DNA of 60,041 nucleotides from Bacillus sp. V3-13 (GCF_002860165.1 NZ_PGUZ01000014.1:1-60041); one strand, 5' to 3'; shown: positions 17,601-26,101, numbered from the stretch's first letter. A program made the numbers and translations. Notes: generated by a model not told the origin, from the sequence alone.

Positions 17601-17962
17601 TGTTCACCGCCATTGGATAACCTGCTCTGGAGGAGACCCCGCCTTGAGCACCTCTTTGATTTCAGTTATAAATGGGAAATTTACTTTCCGCAATCCAAGC
17701 GGCAGTATGGATATTATGTTATGCCGATTTTATACGGAGATTCTTTAATCGGCAGGATGGATCCGCAGTTATTACGCAAGGAAACACGTTGTCCGTCAAA
17801 TATCTTCAGATTGAGGACCATGTTCCGATTAATACGGCTCTCATTGAGCAACTGAAGAATGGACTGAAGATCTTTGCCAGTTTTCATAATGCGGACCATA
17901 TTGTTGTTAAAAAAACTCAACCGGAATATCTTGCTGAAAAGCTCGGAAGTAAAAATGTGTAA
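17601..17962 (+). pseudogene. AlkZ/YcaQ-like DNA glycosylase C-terminal fragment
   Basis: One frame from about 17601 gives PLDNLLWRRPRLEHLFDFSY, KWEIYFP and YGYYVMPILYGDSLIGRMDP, the C-terminal signature of the YcaQ/AlkZ winged-helix glycosylases that excise alkylated or crosslinked bases. After about 17780 the match moves to another frame, ending at 17962 (LSVKYLQIE and following). The N-terminal two thirds, including the catalytic Gln-x-Gln region, is missing. This is truncation plus a frameshift. Confidence 0.7.
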
Positions 17963-18010
17963 AAAAGTTTTGGCTGCAAGTGAAATAATTAATAAAATTG
18001 AGGGAGTTTG

Positions 18011-18415
18011 ATGAAAATGCAAAAATTTACGACCTTTTTAATGTTCGATGGCCAAGCTGAAAAAGCAATGAATTTTTACACGTCTGTATTTAGGAATTCA
18101 GAAATTCTAAGTATTGCCCTTTATGGGCCAGAAGGGCCTGGGGAGGAAGGAACAGTAATGCATGCTATATTCTCACTTAACGGACAAGAGTTTATGTGCA
18201 TAGATAGTAATGTTAAGCATGACTTTACATTTACTCCTGCCATATCTATATATGTAGCATGTGAAACAGAGGAAGAAATTGATGAAGATTATGGAAAGTT
18301 ATCTCAAGATGGCGGAGTTCTCATGCCGCTGGCGCAATATCCATTCAGTGAAAAATACGGTTGGGTAATGGATAAGTTTGGAGTTACATGGCAGTTGAAC
18401 CTTGGAAATCACTGA
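18011..18415 (+). CDS. VOC-superfamily (PhnB-like) protein
   Basis: A 134-residue PhnB-type VOC protein. It begins QKFTTFLMFDGQAEKAMNFY and ends EKYGWVMDKFGVTWQLNL. The long acidic middle (GPEGPGEEGTVMHAIFSLNG) is typical of the 3-demethylubiquinone-methyltransferase-like VOC group, whose members are usually of unknown function. GAGGGA sets the start at ATG 18011. A terminator follows directly. It is a distant relative of the gene at 6093. Confidence 0.87.
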   Translation: MKMQKFTTFLMFDGQAEKAMNFYTSVFRNSEILSIALYGPEGPGEEGTVMHAIFSLNGQEFMCIDSNVKHDFTFTPAISIYVACETEEEIDEDYGKLSQDGGVLMPLAQYPFSEKYGWVMDKFGVTWQLNLGNH

Positions 18416-18427
18416 TGAAAAATGAAG

Positions 18428-18459
18428 ACACGTGCGGTTTCGCACTGCACGTGTTTTTA
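18428..18459 (+). terminator. Rho-independent terminator
   Basis: ACACGTGC and GCACGTGT enclose an inner GTGCG/CGCAC option and run into TTTTT. It ends the VOC transcript. Confidence 0.8.
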
Positions 18460-18515
18460 TCCTTCTATATTAGAGGATAATTAAATGTGTAAAAATGTTT
18501 TCAGGAGGTGCCCAG

Positions 18516-18752
18516 ATGAAATTTAAGAGCTTGATTGTCACATTGTCAACACTGGTTGTAACAACAAGTTTGCTTTTCTTAATAGGGCATTTGTTTACGA
18601 TTCCTTTGTTAATGTTTCGCTACGAATATACGAATAATGCAAGTGGTGTCTTCATTTCAACTGGTTCAATCATGCCATTGATTATTGGCTTTATTATCAG
18701 CTTTTTTGCAGAAAAAATTTATGTACATAAGTACCGACAAAAACTTGGTTGA
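18516..18752 (+). CDS. Small two-helix membrane protein, unknown
   Basis: A 78-residue protein with two clear membrane segments (about 5-30 and 45-65) and a basic tail (HKYRQKLG). AGGAGGTG sets the start at the ATG of 18516. It has its own terminator overlapping the stop. I recognise no family. Confidence 0.65.
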   Translation: MKFKSLIVTLSTLVVTTSLLFLIGHLFTIPLLMFRYEYTNNASGVFISTGSIMPLIIGFIISFFAEKIYVHKYRQKLG

Positions 18753-18770
18753 CCATACCAAGTTTTTTTG
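18742..18770 (+). terminator. Rho-independent terminator
   Basis: AACTTGG/CCAAGTT stem followed by T7, overlapping the last codons of the small membrane protein. Confidence 0.75.
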
Positions 18771-19117
18771 ATGCTCACGTGCCCACTAAGCCAGAATCGC
18801 TATAAATCTTTTTTTATCCCCATGGCATCATTTTTCTGCCAAGCAGATGTCTTTGTTTTATTTTTTATGACCCCATGCAGAAAGGGATTTCAACCCCTTT
18901 CTTTAGGGCAATAGCATCTTTCAACAATTGTCTTAAGTTTAATGGATAGTTTAAAAGAATTATGGCGATAATGTTTAGTAGTCTTTGCTAGATTTGCCAG
19001 CAATTTTTGAAATAAATTCTTTGAACAAAAAGACCATTTTTGATAATTGTGGCATAATAAGAACAAATGTTCTATAAATGCTTGAAAATAACAACAAGAG
19101 GGAGGCGGCACTTTTAG
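18771..19117. other. Upstream region of the Kiwa-like pair
   Basis: About 350 bases with no gene. The first part holds nothing I recognise. The last 100 bases contain the promoter region with the LexA-type palindrome listed separately. Confidence 0.45.
19053..19073 (+). promoter_or_regulatory. LexA-type (SOS) box next to a -10 element
   Basis: GAACAAATGTTC at 19061-19072 fits the Gram-positive LexA/DinR core GAAC-N4-GTTC exactly, and the flanking A and T extend the symmetry. A -10-like CATAAT is at 19053-19058, so bound LexA would cover the start point. A -35 element is weak. It lies 45 bases before the kwaB-like start. Confidence 0.5.
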
Positions 19118-20032
19118 ATGACGATTGAAAATATTATTACAAAACTGGAAAAATTGACAGATAATGCAAATGGAAAAATTGTTCTCTACTTTACCCGAAA
19201 AGGATATAACGGAAAATATAGTTCTTATAAGCCGGGAATTTCCCCATCTTTACAGAAGGAGCTATTAACCATAATCATTCAGGCTCTGAAAGGCATAAGT
19301 GGTAAAAGTACCGTACCTTTTAACCCGATAGGGTCCCTCGATGAAACTTTAGAAACTTGTGATTTTTCATACGTAGAAAGTTTAGAACATATTATAGAAA
19401 GTCATGAAGAAGGCAATCTGTTAGAGGACCCACCTACCGATTTATCCAGGTTCACCTTCTATTGTATAAAAGTAAATATAGAAGAAGGAGAGGATTTCCT
19501 CTTCTTTAGAAGGGTCACTAAGTTTAAAAAATTAAAAAAAGGTGTTATTGGTACTATTTCAACAGGAGATTTTAGAAAAATTGAGGCGGACTTAATAGGT
19601 ATCGATGGGGATGTAGACATCATTGGTTATGACTCTGTTCTAACCATTGCAAATCATATATCATTGGAAAGAATTTTTGATATAAGAACGCAATACAAGG
19701 AGAGTGCCTTAAAAACCCTTGCTTTAATAAAGGAAACTAATATGATTGAAAATTTCGAACAGTTCCATGATGACAGCATAAATGACGGTCGGGTAATTAG
19801 GGGACTAACAAAGTTACTGAAAGACCCTCAGAAAGTTATCAAGTGTTTTGAAAATTTTGATAAGGTCAAGGAGCTAGTAGAAGTTGTCGATCTGGATATT
19901 AACTTCTCAGAAGATGGAACTAAAATTATTTATGAGAAAAAAGAGCAGTTACCCAGCATTACCTTAATAATCAGGGATGCCTATTATCAAACATATATAA
20001 CCGATACTTTAGGTATTGATGAACTGGCATAG
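19118..20032 (+). CDS. kwaB: KwaB-like (DUF4868) anti-phage defence protein
   Basis: A 304-residue cytosolic protein fitting DUF4868/KwaB, the effector of the Kiwa system, which binds DNA and stops phage late transcription and replication in E. coli. The central run FFRRVTKFKKLKKG, then GDFRKIEADLIGIDGDVDII and LERIFDIRTQYKE, is the pattern I know for DUF4868. The C-terminal third is alpha/beta and acidic. GGGAGG precedes the ATG, with a LexA-type box upstream. It is followed after 22 bases by a four-helix membrane protein, as Kiwa requires, although the usual order is kwaA first. Confidence 0.7.
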   Translation: MTIENIITKLEKLTDNANGKIVLYFTRKGYNGKYSSYKPGISPSLQKELLTIIIQALKGISGKSTVPFNPIGSLDETLETCDFSYVESLEHIIESHEEGNLLEDPPTDLSRFTFYCIKVNIEEGEDFLFFRRVTKFKKLKKGVIGTISTGDFRKIEADLIGIDGDVDIIGYDSVLTIANHISLERIFDIRTQYKESALKTLALIKETNMIENFEQFHDDSINDGRVIRGLTKLLKDPQKVIKCFENFDKVKELVEVVDLDINFSEDGTKIIYEKKEQLPSITLIIRDAYYQTYITDTLGIDELA

Positions 20033-20054
20033 TAAGTAGGAGAGGGGTCATATC

Positions 20055-20609
20055 ATGGCAAAATTTTATAAATGGTTATTATTTATTTCATCCTATGCCC
20101 CTCTGTATTTATTATTAGCCCTCAACAATTACAAATTTGATAAAACTATCATTGAGAATTATAAAGAAGCGATCAGTACCACTCACAAAATGACTTTTTG
20201 GATTGTAATTATATCTTTGTTCATAATATCATTGATTACAGTCTATGTATTAAAACATATATCGCTTAATCAACGCAGAAAATTTCAAGGCTTGAAGCCC
20301 ATCAATGACAGTATTTTAAGCTATATTATTACCTATGTAGTGCCTTTGACTGTCATTGATATAGACAGCGTAAATAGCATGGTGGTTAATCTTGTATTAT
20401 TTATGATTGTGGGAATTATTTACGTTAATAATGACTTACTGTATTTGAACATTCTATTAATATTTATTGGTTTTCGAGTATATGCAGATAATGACGATAA
20501 TAAAATCATAACAAACATTGAGAAGAATGAGTTAAAGGAATTAACAAATGCAAATATGGATATGTTGTACCGCGAAGTGGCAAAAGGTGTTTATTTAATT
20601 CGAAAATAA
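20055..20609 (+). CDS. kwaA: KwaA-like membrane subunit of a Kiwa system
   Basis: A 184-residue protein with four hydrophobic segments (about 8-25, 47-66, 88-104 and 108-140) and a charged cytosolic tail. The N-terminal FISSYAPLYLLLALNNY resembles KwaA, the membrane sensor of Kiwa that detects phage at the envelope and hands over to KwaB. GGAGAGGGG sits 8 bases before the ATG. The assignment rests mainly on topology and on the KwaB neighbour. An IS66 copy inserted 14 bases after its stop, leaving the gene intact but removing any natural downstream sequence. Confidence 0.6.
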   Translation: MAKFYKWLLFISSYAPLYLLLALNNYKFDKTIIENYKEAISTTHKMTFWIVIISLFIISLITVYVLKHISLNQRRKFQGLKPINDSILSYIITYVVPLTVIDIDSVNSMVVNLVLFMIVGIIYVNNDLLYLNILLIFIGFRVYADNDDNKIITNIEKNELKELTNANMDMLYREVAKGVYLIRK

Positions 20610-20631
20610 TAGTTACGACAATAGATTTTTC

Positions 20632-22157
20632 GTAACTGCTTAGGTTCATAAATGTTTAGTATTTTAAAAAAACGTGTACTGTTTGCCAACTTCCAAAAAG
20701 AAGGAAAGTTGGTGATTCAGATGAAATACACGAAAAAGCAGATCAAACAAATAAGTGAAGGGAAACCTTCGGACATCGCACAATTTATCACTATGCTGGT
20801 CGAACATATTGTTAAACTTGAAAAGCGGGTTAAAGAACTTGAGAGACAGGTGGGTTCCAATAGCTCAAACAGCAATAAACCACCCTCCAGCGATGGACTC
20901 CGCAAACCAAAAAGCCTGCGGGTGCCCGGTGGGAAAAAGGGTGCCCCGAAAGGACATGAAGGGCATACGTTAAAGATGTCTGTCACGCCCGATGAAATCA
21001 TATGGCATGAGCCTGTGACCTGTTCCCAGTGCAATCATTCCCTTCTTCATGTGCCAGTAGAAAGCGTGAAGAAAAGACAAACTGTTGACGTGCCCACTCC
21101 GCGGCTCATTTATACGGAACACAGGGCAGTTTCAAAGTGCTGCCCTAACTGCGAGTCAATCGAACACGGTGCCTTTCCCGAGAATGTGATGGCGCCTGTT
21201 CAGTATGGCGAGAGCTGGAGTGCATGGTGCGCTTATTTACATACATATCAGCACATTCCACTTGAAAGGATCAGCCAGGTATTTGAAGACCTGACTGGGC
21301 ACTGGCCAAGCGAAGGTACCCTTCTGTCCCATCTCGACAGGCTGTCATCCCGTCTTGAACCAATTGAGGCGGATATCCAGTGCAGGCTGTGTGAAAGCAA
21401 GGTGGTCCATGCCGATGAGACAGGCATGCGGGTTGAAGGCAGCCTCCATTGGCTGCACACTGTGTGCAATGGATCCTCTACAAGGTGCATCAGAAACGCG
21501 GAAAGGAAGCGATCGACTCCATAGGAGTCCTGCCAGGTTATAAAGGGACAGTCGTCCATGATTTCTGGAAGTCCTATTTCAACGAGCACTATCGTTTTAA
21601 AAATGCACTTTGCGGCGTGCATCTCCTAAGGGAATGCCAAGGCATTATCGATTATGACAAGCACGAATGGGCTTCCAGGATGCAAGCCCTGCTAAGGGAG
21701 GCCTGCAAGGAAAAAAATAAGGCCACAGAAGCCGGTAAGCCGGTTGCCCCTGAAACGATTGCCGGGCTGGAAGCGAGGTATGACCAAATCCTTCTCGAAG
21801 GAAAGAAGGAATGGCAGCCGCCGAATCCCTCCGAGGAACCGGGAAAAAGGGCACGGAAAGCGAAAACCAAGGCGGCCAACCTGGCTGAAAGATTCATCCT
21901 TTACAAAGCCGATATCCTTCGGTTTCTTAGGGATGCCCATGTACCTTTCGGCAACAGCCAGGCAGAGCGGGACATCCGTACGGTGAAGGTGAAAGAGAAA
22001 ATTTCAGGTTCCTTCCGCACCCAGAATGGAGCTGAGCAATTTGCCCGTATCAGAGGGTTTATTTCTACTGTGCGAAAACAAGGGAAAAACCTGCTTGAAT
22101 CGATCAAGTTGGTTAACCGGGGTCAGTTTTCTTTTTGATAGGGACCTAAGTAGTTAC
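20632..22157 (+). mobile_element. IS66-family insertion sequence (single-ORF, ISBst12-like)
   Basis: The 1,526-bp element is bounded by inverted repeats, GTAACTGCTTAGGT at the left and its near-complement ACCTAAGTAGTTAC at the right; GTAA ends are typical of IS66. The eight bases GATTTTTC occur exactly at 20624-20631 and again at 22158-22165, a perfect 8-bp target duplication of the IS66 size. Only the large transposase is encoded, without TnpA/TnpB accessory genes, as in the ISBst12 subgroup. GC content and codon use differ from the A/T-rich kwa genes. Intact ends and duplication indicate a recent insertion. Confidence 0.93.
20721..22138 (+). pseudogene. IS66-family transposase, frameshifted
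   Basis: The first frame (to 21524) has the N-terminal leucine-rich region with GSNSSNSNKPPSSDG, a zinc-finger region with CSQC and CCPNC, and ADETGMRVEG, whose Asp is the first DDE residue. The second frame, joined near 21480, has HDFWKSYF, LCGVHLLRE and NSQAERDIR with the last catalytic residues. At the junction the expected SSTLYKVHQ reads SST then LYKVHQ in another frame. Loss of one copy of a 7-base CTCTACA tandem would explain it, which is inference. As it stands the element cannot transpose by itself. Confidence 0.85.
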
Positions 22158-22186
22158 GATTTTTCTTTATAAAAACAAATATTTTT

Positions 22187-22322
22187 AAGGGGCTGTCTAA
22201 AAAGTCCATTTAAGAGCAAAATGCACCCAAATTAAAAACCCAAAAATGTTGATTTAACAGCATTCTTGGGTTCTGCTTTTATTAAGGTTTCGGCTGAAAT
22301 ACTACTTTCCGGAAAGCCCCTT
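22187..22322. repeat. 136-bp element with AAGGGGCT/AGCCCCTT ends
   Basis: Eight-base perfect terminal inverted repeats, extended imperfectly (GTCTAAAAAGT against TTTCCGGAAAGT), enclose a 36-base hairpin at 22237-22272 (AACCCAAAAATG with CATTCTTGGGTT). The left end resembles ends of IS1182-like elements, so this is either a MITE or the fused ends of a deleted IS. It carries no ORF. The rest of 22158-22508 is A/T-rich spacer up to the sigma promoter. Confidence 0.4.
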
Positions 22323-22457
22323 TTTTGTTTATTTTTAATTTTATTACCAGTACTGGTGATTTAAATATCTTATTGATTCCAGAATTTTAGTTCAACTAAA
22401 AATCTAACTTAAATTTCATGCATTTTCAAAAATAAATTTAGGATTTTTTTATTTTTT

Positions 22458-22486
22458 TGAAACGTTTTTGTACTGTCTGTTGTCTA
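22458..22486 (+). promoter_or_regulatory. ECF-sigma-type promoter
   Basis: TGAAAC at 22458-22463, 17 bases, then TGTCTA at 22481-22486. This fits the ECF (SigM/V/W/X group) pattern TGAAAC-N16/17-CGTC and stands 23 bases before the sigma gene, suggesting autoregulation. Confidence 0.65.
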
Positions 22487-22508
22487 ACGGTAGAAAAGAG
22501 GTGAGTAG

Positions 22509-23033
22509 ATGAGAATTGAAAAAAAAATATACAAGGCAAAAAAAGGTAATGAAAGAGCATTTGAAGAGTTGATTGAAGGTGAAAAAAACAAACTTTTTCG
22601 TATGGCTTTTTTATATGTAAAAAATGAAGAAAATGCCCTAGATATTGTGCAAGATACGATTTATAAAGCGTTTATATCAATAAAACATCTAAAAGAACCT
22701 CATTATTTCTCAACATGGATAACAAAAATTTTGATTAATACAGCTTTAGATTTTATTAAGAAAAATAACCGTATGATTCCATTGAGTGATGTAGAAAGAT
22801 TTGCTAATAGTCACAAGACTAACATTGTTGAAAACTTAGACTTGGTGGAAGCGATTGAACGATTAGAAGAGCAGTATAAAACAGTGATTATTCTCAGATA
22901 TTACAAAGACCTTTCCATAAAGCAAATAGGTGAAATATTGGAATGTCCTGAAGGTACTGTTAAGACTCGATTACATAGAGCTATTAATAAATTGAAATCT
23001 GATTTAAAAGAGGAGAGTGTATATAATGAATGA
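22509..23033 (+). CDS. ECF RNA polymerase sigma factor
   Basis: A 174-residue ECF sigma factor, SigV/SigM-like in length. Region 2 includes FRMAFLYVKNEENALDIVQD; region 4 includes LEEQYKTVIILRYYKDLSIK and the helix-turn-helix ILECPEGTVKTRLHRA. GAGGTGAG supports the ATG. The gene overlaps the next by eight bases, the usual arrangement with an anti-sigma factor, and is preceded by an ECF-type promoter. The inducing signal is unknown; envelope stress is the family norm. Confidence 0.93.
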   Translation: MRIEKKIYKAKKGNERAFEELIEGEKNKLFRMAFLYVKNEENALDIVQDTIYKAFISIKHLKEPHYFSTWITKILINTALDFIKKNNRMIPLSDVERFANSHKTNIVENLDLVEAIERLEEQYKTVIILRYYKDLSIKQIGEILECPEGTVKTRLHRAINKLKSDLKEESVYNE

Positions 23034-24060
23034 TTATTTAACAAGCAACATAAAGAAAGAGGTAGACAGAATTAAAATTCCAGAAGACAAATTAGATGAA
23101 AGGATAGGGTATGCCATCAAAAGAGGTAAAAAAAATCAACGTAGACTTGGTAATAAAGTATTTTACATGAGCGGTGCAGCAGTTCTTTTATTCGCCTTAT
23201 TAGTAAGTTCTTTATTTGTTTCTCCAACTATGGCAAAGGTCGTATCTAAAATTCCTTATCTTGGTCAAATTTTTGAATCAAAAAATGATATCGTAAGCCA
23301 TATTTCAGAGGAATTAATAGCACGAGGTTACAAAATATCTGGAGTAGGTGTTTCATTCCCCGAAAAGGAACTCCTGATTGGAATTAACGGTTCGGATGAA
23401 TATTTTGAAAACGTCAAAGATGATGTGGAATATATTGCAAGGGAGATTTTGCAATCCAGAAAATATGATGCATATACACAAAAAGTGATGCTATATAAAG
23501 AATCCAAAGATGAAGTGGATGAAAAGGAAGAGATGAAAAGGAAAGAATTTGATCTAGAATACGAAAGAATCCATAATGTAGTAACGAAAGAATTAAAAAG
23601 ACGGGATTACGACGTATTATCTTTGTCGATGAGTGATAGTCCAAAAACAATTCAAATAGAGATCCCTGATACAGAAACAAGGATTGTTGAGCTGAAGAAA
23701 GAAGTCAACCATATTCTTAATGAAAATAAAATAGATGCCATTCCATTAAACGTAAAAAAAATTGATATGAAAAAACGAGAGCAAGATAAAAAATGGATAG
23801 AAATTCTTAATATTGTTGGTGAAGATTTATTAGGGAAAAAGGAATACAAAGTGACAACGGTAGGATATTCGATAGAACCTGAACCGGAGATTCAAGCGTT
23901 TATTACTTTACCTAGTTCAGACGAAAATGCAAAAGTTTTTGCAAAACAGATTGAAAAAGTTATTGGTGATTTTCTAAAATCAGAACAAATGAAATCAAAA
24001 ATTGGAAACGATACTTATCATATTACAATTTATAGTCAAGATAATAAGATAATAAATTAA
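23026..24060 (+). CDS. Probable membrane anti-sigma factor (DUF4030-like)
   Basis: A 344-residue protein starting at ATG 23026 after GAGGAG. It has an N-terminal cytosolic part (1-45), one membrane segment (about 46-67), then a long charged extracellular part. That part contains two or three related blocks of the type SEELIARGYKISGVGVSFPE and KELKRRDYDVLSLSMSD, which matches DUF4030 as I recall it. Coupling to the ECF sigma gene and single-pass topology argue that it holds the sigma factor inactive. There is no ZAS zinc motif. A terminator follows. Confidence 0.75.
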   Translation: MNDYLTSNIKKEVDRIKIPEDKLDERIGYAIKRGKKNQRRLGNKVFYMSGAAVLLFALLVSSLFVSPTMAKVVSKIPYLGQIFESKNDIVSHISEELIARGYKISGVGVSFPEKELLIGINGSDEYFENVKDDVEYIAREILQSRKYDAYTQKVMLYKESKDEVDEKEEMKRKEFDLEYERIHNVVTKELKRRDYDVLSLSMSDSPKTIQIEIPDTETRIVELKKEVNHILNENKIDAIPLNVKKIDMKKREQDKKWIEILNIVGEDLLGKKEYKVTTVGYSIEPEPEIQAFITLPSSDENAKVFAKQIEKVIGDFLKSEQMKSKIGNDTYHITIYSQDNKIIN

Positions 24061-24143
24061 ACAATTCAATCAGAATTTCCATTATTGTTTAACAAATATC
24101 ATATTTGTAGAATAGGTAACTAAATTATAGGTCTTGTACGGTC

Positions 24144-24178
24144 AAAAGGGTGTCACCTTATAAAGGTAACACCCTTTT
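24144..24178. terminator. Bidirectional terminator
   Basis: AAAAGGGTGT-ACCTT pairs with AAGGT-ACACCCTTTT around TATA, a near-perfect 16-pair stem between the anti-sigma gene and the convergent secreted-protein gene. Confidence 0.88.
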
Positions 24179-24190
24179 CACTTATATTAA

Positions 24191-24727
24191 TCAATCGAAC
24201 CCTTCGCCATATACATAGTCTTGCGTATAAGCATTCGAAAGTCTAACATAAAATTCTGCTTCATTATCGGAGCCGTCTTTAAAGCCAGATATATTTTGTG
24301 CTAATAATACATTGTTAAAACCATCTATTCTTACTGCACTCCCCACTGGATCATCTGCATTATCAGGGTCGTATTCAAATAGTTGAGCTGAAAAAGAGTT
24401 TCCAGATGTTATACCAGTAAATTCTACTTTAAAATCTCCACCTCCTGACCTCCAATTAACACCATCTCCTGCTGGGATGTAAGTATAGTTATTATAATTA
24501 TAAACATAATTACCGTATTTTCCTCTAGATTGCCAACCACCTGGATCACTTATTGCTAGCGCAGTCATTTGGTTTGTGGAGGTATCGCTTTCAGCATTTA
24601 TACTTGCTTCTTTTTGCGGTACTGATTTTACTGAATATTCCGTCGTCGAAGGAACTGCCTCTGCATGGGACATAATAGGAAACGCAGTAAGTAAACTTAA
24701 CAATGGTATTCCTAATTTTTTTAGCAT
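24191..24727 (-). CDS. Secreted protein of unknown function
   Basis: A 178-residue protein with a clear signal peptide (LKKLGIPLLSLLTAFPIM, cleavage near SHAEA), a Ser/Thr-rich linker and a Tyr/Asn/Gly-rich body (GKYGNYVYNYNNYTYIP) likely to be a beta-sandwich. It is acidic at the C-terminus. TAGGAG precedes the ATG. I recognise no family. It converges on the ECF operon and could be a target of that sigma, but I see no TGAAAC box upstream. Confidence 0.75.
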   Translation of the reverse strand: MLKKLGIPLLSLLTAFPIMSHAEAVPSTTEYSVKSVPQKEASINAESDTSTNQMTALAISDPGGWQSRGKYGNYVYNYNNYTYIPAGDGVNWRSGGGDFKVEFTGITSGNSFSAQLFEYDPDNADDPVGSAVRIDGFNNVLLAQNISGFKDGSDNEAEFYVRLSNAYTQDYVYGEGFD

Positions 24728-25067
24728 TTGGTTTCCACTCCTATTTTTATTTTTACTTACATTTTAATAAATTCTACAAAATGACGATTTTTCCTTGTTT
24801 ATCTAACAAATTTTTATCTAAAAAATCAATAAATTCACAAATATGTAACAATTAATAAATTGATAGGAAGATATTTGCATTCCAAAGAAGAAATTAATAT
24901 TCTAATTAAACGGGGTTTTCGCATAAGGCGACTAGAAGCTGAACCGTATAATCTAAATGCTTTTTAGTGAATAAAGTGCTCTTATATCCACATGTCGTTT
25001 GCACTTGGTCACTGGAATAGGTTAGATTGTTTCTCTTTGTATTTTCAACAAACAAGGGGCGCAATAT
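24728..25067. other. Intergenic, possible short coding remnant
   Basis: Mostly A/T-rich. A plus-strand frame at about 24860-24967 reads LIGRYLHSKEEINILIKRGF and on to a stop. It looks protein-like but has no start signals and no family. Otherwise nothing is supported here. Confidence 0.3.
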
Positions 25068-25328
25068 ATGAGAGGGAAGGAACATAAGGTTTTTTTACAT
25101 CAAATTCGCCGTTTACATGAGGATTACTGTTGTTGTGAGATACCAGGTATTAAAGCATTAATACTTGAGGATGTTTCCACGATCCCGCAGTATAAAATCC
25201 ACCCCTTTCTATGTGTTTATTATAAGCATGAAAGAAAAAGGGTGACATGTAAGAATGTCAGGAAGGGAGAGATCATTTCTCCCTTTTTTTACTCAAAAGT
25301 GAAGAATTATTCCCGAAGCAGGACTTGA
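25068..25328 (+). CDS. Doubtful small ORF ending in a terminator
   Basis: An 86-codon frame with AAGGGG and an ATG at good spacing. It contains a cysteine cluster (YCCCEIPGIKAL) but has no recognisable family. A strong terminator lies inside its last 20 codons, which is unusual for a real gene. It may be the 5' part of a gene joined to foreign sequence, or chance. Confidence 0.25.
   Translation: MRGKEHKVFLHQIRRLHEDYCCCEIPGIKALILEDVSTIPQYKIHPFLCVYYKHERKRVTCKNVRKGEIISPFFYSKVKNYSRSRT
25263..25290 (+). terminator. Rho-independent terminator
   Basis: AAGGGAGA/TCTCCCTT stem, loop GATCATT, then T7. Confidence 0.85.
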
Positions 25329-25420
25329 TCGTAGGCGGCCCACAGTATTGGTCCCGAGAAACAGCTGTATCTTATGGTGAACATGAGAAAGCCCGGCTGA
25401 AGCCGTTAAAAGCCGAATAA
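25292..25420 (+). pseudogene. C-terminal coding fragment, family unknown
   Basis: A plus-strand frame of 42 codons without a start reads KSEELFPKQDLIVGGPQYWS and ends with KARLKPLKAE followed by tandem stops. Its balanced composition and tandem TAATAA stop look like the true 3' end of a gene whose body is missing. It opens the plasmid-like stretch. Confidence 0.4.
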
Positions 25421-26101
25421 TAAAGAGGATCTTCCTGGATGTTGAGCGAGCTAATTCCGAACGTTTTTGTAAAAACATCTGAAGATAAAGGTCAAATGAT
25501 TTAAAAACCTTAAAACCTTCCTTTGGGCGGCAGCACTTACAGGCTGTAAGAAAGGGAAAGAGCGCCCTTTCTAACAGTCTGTACGTGTCGCTTGCGGCAC
25601 TAAATGGCTGGATAACCACGGCCTGTAAAGAAAGGAAAGAGCGCCTTTCTTAACATTCCGTAGGTTCCTCATCCCTTTACGGCTAACGCCGCCGTACCGA
25701 ACGAGCCGAAAACCGTCAAAACCTAAAAACTAAAAGATCAAAAGAATAAAACCTAAAAGAATAAAAGATCAAAAGCGGAGAGCAGCCATACGGCTGCCTT
25801 TTATTTATCATTTTTCCCTTTGCCTTCTGAATCGTAAAACAGCGCAGGCCGACTAACCTTCCAGCCGGCAGGACACCCGAACCTTTCCGGCAGGAAGCTA
25901 AGACGGCCAGTCAATCGTTCAAGGGGCAAAAAACTTTTTTGCTTAATGACGCTATCGCAACAGCAAAAAACTTTTTGTGATGAATCCCTTGACCGATTGC
26001 CTATGAGAGTTTTTCGTTTCTCCACGCCAAAGGGGAAAAATAATCCCCTTCGGAGAATCTTTCGCTTCTCCAGGCAAATGAAAAAATCAAAGGAGGAAAC
26101 A
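25421..26101. other. Non-coding, repeat-rich stretch resembling plasmid or conjugative-element sequence
   Basis: About 680 bases without a convincing gene, with higher GC than the flanks. It holds the twin hairpins listed below and an A-rich direct-repeat run at about 25717-25772 built from AAAACCTAAAA and AAAAGATCAAAAG. It also has a terminator (GCAGCC/GGCTGC, 25782-25806) and near-palindromes of the form GCAAAAAACTTTTTTGC at 25927 and again near 25960. Such structures are common in replication-control and transfer-origin regions of Gram-positive plasmids. The origin is inference. Confidence 0.4.
25549..25651 (+). repeat. Twin hairpins with identical loop
   Basis: AGAAAGGG-AAAGAGCG-CCCTTTCT at 25549-25572 and AAGAAAGG-AAAGAGCG-CCTTTCTT at 25628-25651 share the loop AAAGAGCG and outer TGT/ACA pairs. 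The stems differ by compensating changes, so the structure rather than the sequence appears conserved. Confidence 0.6.

Noticed and set aside
25293-25619. 108-codon minus-strand ORF
   Set aside because: Covers the twin hairpins and the opposite-strand gene end; composition not protein-like.
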